DNA from: Actinomycetota bacterium
GTDB taxonomy: Bacteria > Actinomycetota > Acidimicrobiia > Acidimicrobiales > Ilumatobacteraceae
NCBI GenBank assembly: GCA_009702045.1
Contig: WLIV01000038.1
Coordinates: 1 to 32,102 of the forward strand
DNA length: 32,102 nucleotides
Reading direction: 5' to 3'
The notes under the pieces: model-generated
What the model saw: the letters and a program-made list of their open reading frames with translations, nothing else
Told to the model about the DNA's origin: nothing
The model's database searches: none
Position numbers and translations under genes: made by a program
Shown: one piece after another, positions 16,124-24,011 of the stretch
Layout of the letters: every line of letters starts with the position of its first letter
How positions within the stretch are numbered: position 1 is the first letter of the stretch

Positions 16124-16855
16124 TCAGTCCCTACCGAAGAGTCCGCCGCCGATGCCGCCGACACTGCTACCCGAGTTGCTGGTACCCACGAAGCTCTGGA
16201 TCCAGCCGATCAGTTCCGTTGGGTTACGCGTCTGCGTCCACACACGGCCGGGACCGGTGAAGTCGAACACCAGACCTTCGCCGCTCTTGAAACTCTGGAT
16301 CAGGCCGCCACCACTGGCCTTGCGCATCGTCATTGTGATCGTGTCCTCGTAGGCCACCATGTGCCCGGTATCAACGGTGATCGCCTGACCAGCGGCGAGG
16401 TTCCAGACCTCGAGCGCGCCGTAGCAGGCGAACACCACGGTGCCCTGACCCTCAGCGCGGAGGATGAACCCGCCCTCGCTACCGAACATGTTCTTGAAGC
16501 CACCCCACTGGGTGTCGACCGTGACGGTGACATCGTTCGCCAGCCACGATCCCTTTTGGATGAACAGCGCGCGGCCGGGCGCGAAACCGTAGGTGGTGAT
16601 GTCGCCGGGCAGACGTGCCGCCACGTCGACGAAACCACCTTGCGGCGGGGCGGTGTAGGTACTGACGAAGAAACTCTCGCCACCGAGTGCAGCGCGCTTC
16701 AGCGACTTCATGATGCCGCCCTCAGCCTTGGCCTGGAGGCCGACACCCGCGGACATCGCCATCATCGCGCCAGCTTCGACACGTACGGGCTCATTGGGAG
16801 CGAGTGTGAGGCGGGCCACGCCGTAGGCCGGGCCCTGTCGTGTTACTACCTGCAT
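16124..16855 (-). CDS. AIM24 family protein (TIGR00266/DUF124)
   Basis: A 243-aa protein of the AIM24 family, a beta-rich two-lobe fold built from duplicated strands and without known catalysis. Family-typical segments are NEPVRVEAGAMMAMS near the N-terminus, GGIMKSLKRAALGGESFF, GDITTYGF, and QGTVVFACYGALEVW with GHMVAYEDTI in the second lobe. The C-terminus is the usual Gly/Ser-rich tail (GSSVGGIGGGLFGRD). There is no signal peptide. Bacterial members are thought to act in membrane or stress functions, but the role is unproven. The ATG at 16853-16855 is fixed by an excellent Shine-Dalgarno (GAAGGAG, 6 nt spacing); an in-frame codon at 16870 lies before it and is discarded. The tight spacing with the TerC gene suggests a shared role. 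Confidence 0.88.
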   Translation of the reverse strand: MQVVTRQGPAYGVARLTLAPNEPVRVEAGAMMAMSAGVGLQAKAEGGIMKSLKRAALGGESFFVSTYTAPPQGGFVDVAARLPGDITTYGFAPGRALFIQKGSWLANDVTVTVDTQWGGFKNMFGSEGGFILRAEGQGTVVFACYGALEVWNLAAGQAITVDTGHMVAYEDTITMTMRKASGGGLIQSFKSGEGLVFDFTGPGRVWTQTRNPTELIGWIQSFVGTSNSGSSVGGIGGGLFGRD

Positions 16856-16898
16856 GTCGTTCTCCTTCACTCAGGTCCCGACACACCACCGGCAATCG

Positions 16899-16928
16899 TC
16901 GGGCCGCCCGGTTTCCCGGGCGACCCGA
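16899..16928 (-). terminator. Strong hairpin with GAAA tetraloop downstream of ppdK
   Basis: Two 13-nt arms (16899-16911 and 16916-16928) pair with a single G-T wobble around a 4-nt loop. On the minus-strand RNA the loop reads GAAA, a stable GNRA tetraloop. It begins 7 nt after the ppdK stop and lies upstream of the AIM24 ribosome-binding site. There is no U-run after it, so it may stop transcription with help or protect the ppdK 3' end. Confidence 0.6.
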
Positions 16929-16935
16929 TTCTTGC

Positions 16936-19590
16936 TCACTTCGTGTCGGTCTTGCTGCCACCGATGACGGCCTGCGCGGCAGCGAGGCGGGCGATCGGCA
17001 CACGGAACGGGCTGCAACTGACGTAGTCGAGGCCGGCCTCGTAGAACAGGGCGATGCTCTCGGGGTCGCCTCCATGCTCGCCGCACACGCCGAGCTTGAG
17101 GCCCTTCTTCACCGAGCGACCGCGGATGGCACCCATCTTCACGAGGGCGCCGACGCCGTCCTTGTCGATGGTCTCGAACGGGTTGCGCTTCAGCAAACCC
17201 TGCTCGAGGTACGCCGGCATCATCTTGCTCTCGATGTCGTCGCGGCTGAAACCGAACGTCATCTGAGTGAGGTCGTTGGTACCGAAGCTGAAGAAGTCGG
17301 CCTCTTCCGCGATCTGATCGGCGCAGATGGCCGCACGCGGCGTCTCGATCATCGTGCCGATCGTGACGTGGGGCTTGTTCTTCATACCCTTCACAGCCCG
17401 GTCGATCTCTGTCTGCACCCAGCTGCGAGCGAGCTGCAGCTCCTCGCGGGTGACCGTGAGCGGGATCATCACTTCGACGATCGGGTTCTTGCCCCGCTTG
17501 CGCAGCGAAGCGGCGGCGGCCATGAGAGCCCTCACCTGCATGGCGTACAGGCCCGGCTTGACGACACCAAGGCGCACGCCGCGGGTACCGATCATCGGGT
17601 TGTGCTCGGCCCATTCCTCGGCAGCCTTCAGCTCGGCCTTCTCGGTCTTGTTGAGACCGGTGGTGGCCTGCTTGATACGCAGCTCTTCGGCCGACGGCAG
17701 GAACTCGTGCAGCGGCGGGTCGAGCAGACGCACCGTGACGGGCAGACCATCCATCGCTTCCAGGATCTCCTCGAAGTCGATCTGCTGCACACGGCCGAGT
17801 TCGGCGAGCGCTGCGGTCTCCTCTTCTGCGGTCTGCGCGAGGATCATCTTGCGCACGACCGGCAGACGATCCGGAGCGAGGAACATGTGCTCGGTGCGGC
17901 ACAGGCCGACACCTTCAGCACCCAACTCGCGAGCGTTCGTGGCGTCCTCACCGGTATCGGCGTTGGCGCGCACTCCCAACTTGCCCTTGCGAACGACGTC
18001 GGACCACTTGAGGATGGTGTGGAACTCGGGCGGCGGCTCGGCGGCGGCGAGCTTCATCGCTCCCAGCATGACTTCACCAGTGGTGCCGTCGATGCTGATG
18101 GTGGCGCCTTCCTTGACGACGGTGCTGCCGACGTGGAACGACTTGCCCTCGATCTTCACCGCTTCGGCGCCGACGATGGCCGGCGTACCCCAACCACGGG
18201 CCACCACTGCAGCGTGGCTGACGAGGCCTCCACGGGCGGTGAGGATTCCCTGGCTGATCATCATGCCGTGCACATCTTCTGGGCTGGTCTCGTTACGAAC
18301 GAGGATCACCTTCTCGCCACGCTCGTGCGCCTGCACTGCGTGATCAGCAGTGAAGTACACGCGACCGACGGCGGCGCCGGGTGAGGCGGCGAGGCCCTTG
18401 GCCAGCACCTTGCCCTTGTTGGCGAACTGCGGGTGCAGCACCTGATCGAGGTGATCGGCGCCCACGCGCATGATCGCCTCGTGCCGGGTGATGTTCCACT
18501 TCGCGTTGCCCTTGCCCTGCGGCTTGGTCATGTCGACGGCCATCCGCAACGCGGCTGCACCGGTGCGCTTGCCCACGCGGGTCTGCAGCATCCAGAGCTT
18601 GCCCTGATCGATGGTGAACTCGGTGTCGCACATGTCGGCATAGTGACGCTCGAGGCGAGCGAAGATGTCGAGCAGTTCCTTGTGGATCACGGGGAAATGC
18701 AACTTCATGTGGTCGAGGTCTTCGGTGTTACGGATACCAGCAACGACGTCTTCGCCCTGAGCGTTGATCAGGAAGTCGCCGTACGGCTTGTTCTCACCGG
18801 TGGCCGCGTTGCGGGTGAAGCCCACGCCGGTGCCGCTGTTGTCGTCGCGGTTGCCGAACACCATGGTCTGCACGTTGACGGCGGTGCCGAGGTCGTGGCT
18901 GATGCGCTCACGCACGCGGTAGGCAATGGCGCGAGCGCCGTTCCAGCTGGCGAACACGGCTTCGATCGCGCCACGAAGCTGCTCGCGCGGCTTCTGCGGG
19001 AACGGCTTGCGAGTGGCCTTCTTGACGACGGCCTGGTACTGCTTGCACAGATCCTTCAGCGCCTTCGCCGTCAGTTCTGCGTCGCTCTTCACACCAGCCT
19101 TGTGCTTGGCCTGCTCGAGCGGGTGGTCGAAGAGTTCGCCGTCGACGCCGAGCACGATGCGTCCGTACATCGCAATGAAACGGCGGTAGCTGTCGTACGC
19201 GAAGCGCTCGTCGTTGGTGACGGTGGCAAGACCCTTCACACTCTCGTCATTGAGACCGAGGTTGAGGACGGTGTCCATCATGCCCGGCATCGAGAACTTG
19301 GCGCCGGAGCGAACCGACACGAGCAGCGGATCGAACGGGTCGCCGAGTTTGCGGCCCATCGTCTTCTCCAGCTTGAAGACGTGTGCAGCGATCTCCTCAT
19401 CGAGACCTTCGGGCCAGCCGCCGTGCATGTAGGCGCGGCACGCATCAGTGGAGATGGTGAAGCCCGGGGGTACCGGCAGCTTCAGCACGCTCGTCATCTC
19501 TGCGAGGTTGGCGCCCTTTCCACCGAGGAGATCCTTGAATTCCATCGGAGGGCGGCGATGCTTGTGGTCGAATGCATAGACGTATGACAC
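16936..19590 (-). CDS. ppdK: Pyruvate, phosphate dikinase
   Basis: An 884-aa enzyme interconverting pyruvate + ATP + Pi with phosphoenolpyruvate + AMP + PPi, a reversible step in central carbon metabolism. The N-terminal ATP-grasp domain starts with VSYVYAFD and LLGGKGANLAEMT. The phosphohistidine domain carries GGLVSHAAVVARG with His459. The C-terminal TIM barrel has GEHGGDPESI and YVSCSPFRVPIARLAAAQA with catalytic Cys859. Length and motif positions match the bacterial enzyme. The GTG at 19588-19590 is chosen because YVYAFD is the normal N-terminus of the family. A reading frame continues about 97 codons further upstream into the divergent gene but has no homology or ribosome-binding site. 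TAGACT lies 8 nt before the GTG. No regulatory-kinase (DUF299) gene is present in the window. Confidence 0.96.
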   Translation of the reverse strand: MSYVYAFDHKHRRPPMEFKDLLGGKGANLAEMTSVLKLPVPPGFTISTDACRAYMHGGWPEGLDEEIAAHVFKLEKTMGRKLGDPFDPLLVSVRSGAKFSMPGMMDTVLNLGLNDESVKGLATVTNDERFAYDSYRRFIAMYGRIVLGVDGELFDHPLEQAKHKAGVKSDAELTAKALKDLCKQYQAVVKKATRKPFPQKPREQLRGAIEAVFASWNGARAIAYRVRERISHDLGTAVNVQTMVFGNRDDNSGTGVGFTRNAATGENKPYGDFLINAQGEDVVAGIRNTEDLDHMKLHFPVIHKELLDIFARLERHYADMCDTEFTIDQGKLWMLQTRVGKRTGAAALRMAVDMTKPQGKGNAKWNITRHEAIMRVGADHLDQVLHPQFANKGKVLAKGLAASPGAAVGRVYFTADHAVQAHERGEKVILVRNETSPEDVHGMMISQGILTARGGLVSHAAVVARGWGTPAIVGAEAVKIEGKSFHVGSTVVKEGATISIDGTTGEVMLGAMKLAAAEPPPEFHTILKWSDVVRKGKLGVRANADTGEDATNARELGAEGVGLCRTEHMFLAPDRLPVVRKMILAQTAEEETAALAELGRVQQIDFEEILEAMDGLPVTVRLLDPPLHEFLPSAEELRIKQATTGLNKTEKAELKAAEEWAEHNPMIGTRGVRLGVVKPGLYAMQVRALMAAAASLRKRGKNPIVEVMIPLTVTREELQLARSWVQTEIDRAVKGMKNKPHVTIGTMIETPRAAICADQIAEEADFFSFGTNDLTQMTFGFSRDDIESKMMPAYLEQGLLKRNPFETIDKDGVGALVKMGAIRGRSVKKGLKLGVCGEHGGDPESIALFYEAGLDYVSCSPFRVPIARLAAAQAVIGGSKTDTK

Positions 19591-19598
19591 GAGATGCG

Positions 19599-19604
19599 AG
19601 TCTA
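19599..19604 (-). promoter_or_regulatory. Candidate -10 box (TAGACT) for ppdK
   Basis: TAGACT ends 8 nt before the GTG at 19590. No Shine-Dalgarno precedes that codon. It shares a 76-bp divergent region with the M50 gene. Confidence 0.45.
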
Positions 19605-19654
19605 CGGCGCGAGTGTGGATCCGCGAAGGGACTGTGGTGGATCTGGCCGCACCG

Positions 19655-19660
19655 TAGGCT
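19655..19660 (+). promoter_or_regulatory. Candidate -10 box (TAGGCT) for the M50 protease gene
   Basis: TAGGCT ends 6 nt before the GTG at 19667, and no ribosome-binding site is visible. The same hexamer precedes hisI. Confidence 0.45.
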
Positions 19661-19666
19661 CCGTGT

Positions 19667-20869
19667 GTGCCCTCCCCACCCGCGTTTCGCGTGTTCGGGT
19701 TCCCTGTCCAAGTGCGGTCAGGGTTCCTGATCCTGCTCGTCCTGATCATCCTGGTGAATCCGGGAGCACGCGGTATTTGGCTGGCTGCGTTCATCGCGCT
19801 GTTCACCCTGCTGCACGAACTCGGCCATGCCTTCGCCGCACGGGCCACGGGCGCCGAGGCGGAGATCGCCCTCGACTTCATGGCCGGCTATGCGTCGTTC
19901 GCTCCCACCCGAGCGCTCTCGCGCTGGGAGCGGGCGGGCATCTCGTTCGCCGGACCGGCGGCGCAGATCACGGTCGGAACGCTCGCCTACATCGGGGCCA
20001 ACGGTGGTTGGGGATGGCCGCAGGTCAGCGACGATGTGGCGATCGCCGTGCTGTGGGCCGGGCCGACCATCGGACTGTTCAACCTGATCCCGATCCTGCC
20101 ATTCGACGGCGGCACGATCCTCGAACAGTTCATCTCGTACTTCGCCCCACAAAGGGCGCGACGGATCATGTTCATCATCACCGTCGCAGTGGTGTTCAGC
20201 ACTGTCGCTTTCGCCATGACCCGTCCCGCTCTGCGGCCGTACATCATCTTCATGGTCATGCCGCTGCTGTCGGTCGCGCAGATGGCCACCGCGGGGAAGG
20301 CCAACACCGCTCGGGATCATGCGCAAGCGGAGTTGGCGCGTGCAGAGGCCCTCGCTTGGGCGACCGGCGATGTGTCACGGTTTCCGGCGGGCCATGTTCC
20401 GTCGCCGTGGTATCGCGCTCACCAACAGCTCACCCAGGGCCACCCGGAGATTGCCAGGGAGCTCGTGCTCGCGGACCTGCAGAGCCACGAACCGCTCGAC
20501 TGGTGGCCGCCCGATGCGGCCCCACTCGCGGCCCTTGCTGAAGTGGTCGCCGAGTTGCCGCGGCCGCTGCCGGTTGGCCGCCCATTCAGCTCCTTCGTGC
20601 TCTCCGGGGTGCTGCTGCGCATCGGCGAGTATGAGGCGGCAGCGCACTACGCCGCGTCCGCCTATGGAAACGGCCGGGCACCCATGTCGGCGATCCACGT
20701 GGCCCGCGCGGCCGCCGCACTGGGCGACGCGACCACCGCGATTGGCTGGATCCGCACCGCCACCGCCGGCGCCCCACTCAACGTCGTGCGCATCGCCGTC
20801 GCGTCTTCACCCGAGTTCGAGCCGCTGCGCCACGACCCAGCCCTGGCCGCCGTCCTCGCCCACCCCTGA
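19667..20869 (+). CDS. M50 (site-2 protease) family membrane metalloprotease with C-terminal helical domain
   Basis: A 400-aa membrane protein. A hydrophobic helix (FLILLVLIILV, about 20-30) is followed by IALFTLLHELGHAFAAR with the zinc motif His50-Glu51-x-x-His54. A later membrane segment carries LFNLIPILPFDGG, with Asn139 and Asp147, the third zinc ligand of M50 proteases. Two more helices (IMFIITVAVVFSTVAFAM, PYIIFMVMPLLSVAQMA) follow. Residues ~205-400 are soluble and built of helical pairs (YEAAAHYAASAYG, ALGDATTAIGWIRTA) reminiscent of TPR-like repeats, so they may dock a partner. There is no PDZ domain, unlike RseP. The family cuts membrane-bound substrates such as anti-sigma factors, or processes peptides; the target is unknown. 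The GTG start is supported by a -10-like box 6 nt upstream. Confidence 0.85.
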   Translation: MPSPPAFRVFGFPVQVRSGFLILLVLIILVNPGARGIWLAAFIALFTLLHELGHAFAARATGAEAEIALDFMAGYASFAPTRALSRWERAGISFAGPAAQITVGTLAYIGANGGWGWPQVSDDVAIAVLWAGPTIGLFNLIPILPFDGGTILEQFISYFAPQRARRIMFIITVAVVFSTVAFAMTRPALRPYIIFMVMPLLSVAQMATAGKANTARDHAQAELARAEALAWATGDVSRFPAGHVPSPWYRAHQQLTQGHPEIARELVLADLQSHEPLDWWPPDAAPLAALAEVVAELPRPLPVGRPFSSFVLSGVLLRIGEYEAAAHYAASAYGNGRAPMSAIHVARAAAALGDATTAIGWIRTATAGAPLNVVRIAVASSPEFEPLRHDPALAAVLAHP

Positions 20870-20885
20870 CCGGGTCGCCGCCCGG
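20870..20885 (+). terminator. Short GC hairpin after the M50 gene, possible weak terminator
   Basis: CCGGG (20870-20874) and CCCGG (20881-20885) flank a 6-nt loop directly after the M50 stop codon. The stem is only 5 bp and has no T-run, so this is a weak call. Confidence 0.25.
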
Positions 20886-20895
20886 CCCCGCCCAG

Positions 20896-20919
20896 CCCCG
20901 TCCCCGTCCCCGTCCCCGT
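20896..20919 (+). repeat. Four tandem copies of CCCCGT
   Basis: A simple-sequence repeat of four perfect 6-bp units inside a C-rich non-coding stretch (20881-20946) between the M50 gene and the palindromic repeats. Length variation between strains would be expected. Confidence 0.7.
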
Positions 20920-20946
20920 CCGGCCCCCCAGACCCCGGCCCCCCCA

Positions 20947-21059
20947 GGTTGGGCGCGATTCATGTCGTTGGTGTCCGGCGCAGCTCCCACGGGCGCGAAA
21001 AATGCGCACAACCGGCACGAACCGCACCCGTACGACAGCAGCGGCACGAATCGCGCCCA
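20947..21059. repeat. 113-bp palindromic intergenic repeat, copy 1
   Basis: First of two direct copies (111 of 113 positions identical to copy 2, 128-bp period). The unit from 20950 is bounded by perfect 12-bp inverted ends (TGGGCGCGATTC / GAATCGCGCCCA), extending to 26-nt imperfect arms (20950-20975 with 21034-21059, 22 of 26 matching). Inside is a second inverted pair, ACGGGCGCG (20989-20997) with CGCACCCGT (21023-21031), so the strand can fold into a nested long hairpin. It lies between convergent genes. Short reading frames crossing it have no start signals and are not called. Confidence 0.85.
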
Positions 21060-21074
21060 CGAGAAAGCGGGGCC

Positions 21075-21187
21075 GGTTGGGCGCGATTCATGTCATTGGT
21101 GTCCGGCGCAGCTCCCACGGGCGCGAGAAATGCGCACAACCGGCACGAACCGCACCCGTACGACAGCAGCGGCACGAATCGCGCCCA
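21075..21187. repeat. 113-bp palindromic intergenic repeat, copy 2
   Basis: Second copy, separated from the first by 15 bp (21060-21074). The two differences from copy 1 are G to A in GTCGTTGG/GTCATTGG and A to G in GCGAAAAATG/GCGAGAAATG. The 12-bp inverted ends and the inner inverted pair are kept. It ends 28 bp before the stop codon of the ygfZ-like gene. Confidence 0.85.
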
Positions 21188-21214
21188 GTGGGGTGGGGTG
21201 GAGGCGCGGGGCAG

Positions 21215-21910
21215 TCAGGAAGGAAGGTCGCTGCGCTTGACGTAGGCGAGCGCGAACTCGCTGTGCGACGAGGTGACGGTGCCGACACCGTCGGACACGC
21301 GAACACGCTGCAGCAACTTGGGTGCGGTGGCGCCGCGACTGTCCATCCGCTCGACGAGTTCCTGACCCGGGTAGCAGCCCTTGCTGAAGCTGACGGCGAC
21401 ATCGGTGATACCGGTCTCCGCTGGAATCGTGTCGCCGGGCACGATCTCCGCACCCATCTGCGGCCAGACGGCGTCGATACGTGCCGCGAGTAGCTGTTCG
21501 GGCTGAGCAGGTTCGGCATTCGCAGGCGGTTGCGGAGCGGGGCCGAGTACGTCGACTCCCCCACCCCACGACGCCAGACCCTCGACCTCAGCCGCGCCTT
21601 CGCCACGGATGGCGATGCACGTCCACGGCAACACTTCGATCTCCGCCTTCACACGGATCTTGAACCGATTGAGACGGGCCATCATCACGTCGCCGAAGCC
21701 GAGATCGGTGTCGAGCACGAAGGTGTCGTCGGCCATGCGCCACACACGGGCCAGCACGTCGACCTTGCCGGTGGGCTGCAGCACGAACGTCCACGCCGAC
21801 GACCCAACCTGGAGCGGTCGCAGCTCCTGCGAGACCTGCGATTGCAGATACGAGGCCGCGTCGGGGCCACTCACTTGGACGACATCTCGCGGGTACTCAC
21901 AGAACCACAT
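21215..21910 (-). CDS. ygfZ: YgfZ/GcvT-like folate-binding protein
   Basis: A 231-aa protein of the YgfZ (COG0354) group, a tetrahydrofolate-binding relative of GcvT needed for assembly or repair of some iron-sulphur enzymes. The diagnostic K-G-C-Y-x-G-Q-E block is present as SFSKGCYPGQELVERM, with the conserved Cys. The N-terminal part shows SGPDAASYLQSQVSQEL and LQPTGKVDVLARVWR, also typical. It is shorter than E. coli YgfZ (326 aa), with a reduced C-terminal barrel, as in other actinobacterial members. The ATG at 21908-21910 is preferred, with GAGAGGG upstream; the in-frame GTG 15 nt earlier contains that ribosome-binding sequence. It is divergent from the membrane protein gene at 21971. 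Confidence 0.85.
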   Translation of the reverse strand: MWFCEYPRDVVQVSGPDAASYLQSQVSQELRPLQVGSSAWTFVLQPTGKVDVLARVWRMADDTFVLDTDLGFGDVMMARLNRFKIRVKAEIEVLPWTCIAIRGEGAAEVEGLASWGGGVDVLGPAPQPPANAEPAQPEQLLAARIDAVWPQMGAEIVPGDTIPAETGITDVAVSFSKGCYPGQELVERMDSRGATAPKLLQRVRVSDGVGTVTSSHSEFALAYVKRSDLPS

Positions 21911-21970
21911 ACACCACCCTCTCACCGGAACAGTCTGCGGCGTTCACCAGCGACTGGCACACTGGGGAGC

Positions 21971-22498
21971 ATGGTTTCGGATTTCGTCGCCCGACGGGCC
22001 AGTGACGGCCTGCAGCTCACACTTCGCCGCCTCACCAGCCTTGCCGCGGGTATCGCGATGATGGCCTTCGCCATCGGCGCCGCCACGTTCGCCACCGGCG
22101 TGTGGGTGTTCGGGAGCGGTAGCACCGGCTGGTTCATCGTCGGCGGGCTCCTCGCGTTCGGCCCGGCGTTGGCCGCCATCGTCGCCACCTTGCGAGTTCG
22201 ACGTACGGCGCACCATGCTCCCCAACTGCTCGACGAGGTACACAGCTTCACCGGCGCCACCGGCAGTTCTGCCGATGTACTGCTCGACTACGACAGCGGG
22301 CAGCCAGTGGCAATGACCGCCAAGAACCTCAGCTCGCTCCGTTCCGATCTCGAACAACGAAGCAAGGAGTTCCCCGCACTGACGTCAGCCGTCAAGGCGA
22401 TCACCACTGTCCCCAAGCTGATTGCACTCGCCGTGCCCGGCACGATCGCCGCGGGGGCGCTCGGCACCGTGCTGTTGCTGGTGGGCCTGCTCAGCTGA
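21971..22498 (+). CDS. Small membrane protein of unknown function
   Basis: A 175-aa protein I do not recognise. Residues ~25-48 (LTSLAAGIAMMAFAIGAATFATGVWVF by eye) and ~52-70 (GWFIVGGLLAFGPALAAIVATL by eye) form two transmembrane helices with a short Gly/Ser turn. A soluble, mildly acidic stretch (about 75-140) contains LDEVHSFTGATG and KNLSSLRSDLEQRSKEFPAL, probably helical. The C-terminus is a third hydrophobic segment (IALAVPGTIAAGALGTVLLLVGLLS). GGGGAG directly before the ATG is too close for an ideal ribosome-binding site, so the start is uncertain. It is divergent from the ygfZ-like gene (60 bp), and its stop codon overlaps the trpE stop region tail to tail. Confidence 0.7.
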   Translation: MVSDFVARRASDGLQLTLRRLTSLAAGIAMMAFAIGAATFATGVWVFGSGSTGWFIVGGLLAFGPALAAIVATLRVRRTAHHAPQLLDEVHSFTGATGSSADVLLDYDSGQPVAMTAKNLSSLRSDLEQRSKEFPALTSAVKAITTVPKLIALAVPGTIAAGALGTVLLLVGLLS

Positions 22499-24011
22499 GT
22501 CGACGCTGCTCGGTCATCCGTCGCGCCGCAGGCACCGCTGCCAACAGCGCTGCCGCCTTGTTACGGCATTCGAGATCCTCATCGTCGGGCACCGAATCGG
22601 CGACGATGCCAGCGCCCGCCTGGAACGACGCGCCATGTGCGCCCACGAACATCGTGCGGATCGCGATCGCCGTGTCGAGGTTGCCACTGAAGTCGACGTA
22701 GCCGACGACGCCCGCATACGGTCCACGCTTCACCGGTTCGAGCTCGTCGATGATCTCCATCGCACGCACCTTCGGCGCACCGCTCACTGTGCCCGCGGGA
22801 AGCGTGGCCCGCAACACGTCGATCGGCGTCTTGCCGTCCATCAGCTCACCGCTGACCTGCGAAGTGAGGTGCATCACGTGGCTATAGCGCTCGAGCGTCA
22901 TCAACTCGTCGACGTGCACCGTGCCGAACTTGGCGACGCGACCCACATCGTTGCGAGCAAGGTCGACGAGCATGATGTGCTCGGCGACCTCCTTCGGATT
23001 CTCCTTCAGCTCGCCGGCCATACGACGATCGTCCTCGTCGTTGGCCCCACGACGGCGTGTACCGGCGATGGGACGGCTGACCACTTTGCGACCCAGCACC
23101 TGCACCATCGGTTCGGGCGAACTGCCAGCGATGGTGATGTCGTCGTAGCGCAGGAAGTACATGTACGGGCTGGGGTTCACCTGCCGCAGCACGCGATAGA
23201 AGTCGAACGGATCGGCTTGCAGATCGATGTCGTAACGCTGGGACAGCACGACCTGGAAGATGTCGCCAGCAACGATGTGTTCTTTCGCGACTTCGACGGC
23301 CTGCTGATACATGCCGTCAGCCATCGAGCTGCGCACTGTGGGCGGCACTTGACCTGCGACCGGCGGCTCGACGAGCGGCATCGTGAGCGGTAGCCCGAGC
23401 TTGTCGAACGTGGCTTGCACACGTTCGCACGCCAGGTCGTACTCGCGGTCCACCCCTTCAGCATCCATGTCGAGCACGGGAACGCTCTCGATGAGGTACA
23501 TCCGTTGGCGCCAGTGGTCGAACGCGACGAGCGATCCGATGATGCTCATCACCGCATCGGGCAGGTTGCGATCGTCATGCGGCGTGTTCGGCAGATGCTC
23601 GACCTCACGGACGATGTCGTAGCCGAGGAACCCCATGATGCCGCCCTGCAAGGGAGGTAGGTCAGGAATGATCGGACCCCGGTACGCGGCAATCACCGCG
23701 TCGAGCAGCGCCAGCATGCCTTGGTCGAGCGGGATCTCAGGAGTAAGGCGCTGCCCGCGCTTGATGATGATGCCGTCGCGCAGTTCGAACGTGGCCACGG
23801 GGTCGTGACCCACGAAGCTGTACCGCGACCAGCGCTCGCCGTGCTCGACCGATTCGAGCAAGAAACCTTCGCCCTCGCCCACCAGCTTGAGGAACGCGGA
23901 CACGGGCGTTTCGAGATCGGCCAGCACCTCGGTCCAGAGCGGCACGACAGTATGTTCCGCAGCCAGCGCGTGGAACTCTTCGCGGCTGGGACGGACGGCG
24001 AACCGATTCAT
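22491..24011 (-). CDS. trpE: Anthranilate synthase component I
   Basis: A 506-aa enzyme converting chorismate to anthranilate (with the TrpG glutaminase), first step of tryptophan synthesis. The N-terminal regulatory region has FLLESVEHGERWSRYSFVG, with the LLES element and serine used for tryptophan feedback binding. The C-terminal chorismate-binding domain shows SPEPMVQV, RPIAGTRRRG, LVDLARNDVGRV, SHVMHLTSQV, LPAGTVSGAPKVRAMEII and the final QAGAGIVADSVPDDE, so all active-site blocks are present. The ATG at 24009-24011 overlaps the hisI TGA, so trpE is translated with hisI. No trpG is in the window. The final bases overlap the convergent membrane protein gene by 8 bp. Confidence 0.96.
   Translation of the reverse strand: MNRFAVRPSREEFHALAAEHTVVPLWTEVLADLETPVSAFLKLVGEGEGFLLESVEHGERWSRYSFVGHDPVATFELRDGIIIKRGQRLTPEIPLDQGMLALLDAVIAAYRGPIIPDLPPLQGGIMGFLGYDIVREVEHLPNTPHDDRNLPDAVMSIIGSLVAFDHWRQRMYLIESVPVLDMDAEGVDREYDLACERVQATFDKLGLPLTMPLVEPPVAGQVPPTVRSSMADGMYQQAVEVAKEHIVAGDIFQVVLSQRYDIDLQADPFDFYRVLRQVNPSPYMYFLRYDDITIAGSSPEPMVQVLGRKVVSRPIAGTRRRGANDEDDRRMAGELKENPKEVAEHIMLVDLARNDVGRVAKFGTVHVDELMTLERYSHVMHLTSQVSGELMDGKTPIDVLRATLPAGTVSGAPKVRAMEIIDELEPVKRGPYAGVVGYVDFSGNLDTAIAIRTMFVGAHGASFQAGAGIVADSVPDDEDLECRNKAAALLAAVPAARRMTEQRRLS

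Noticed and set aside
19591-19881. 97-codon N-terminal extension of ppdK
   Set aside because: The frame is open, but it runs into the divergent M50 gene, shows no family homology and has no start signal; the normal PPDK N-terminus begins at 19590.
20947-21187. CRISPR array or small repeated-protein genes in the direct repeats
   Set aside because: There are only two units of 113 bp with one 15-bp spacer, the wrong geometry for CRISPR. Short reading frames across them lack ribosome-binding or leaderless signals and simply follow the palindrome on both strands.
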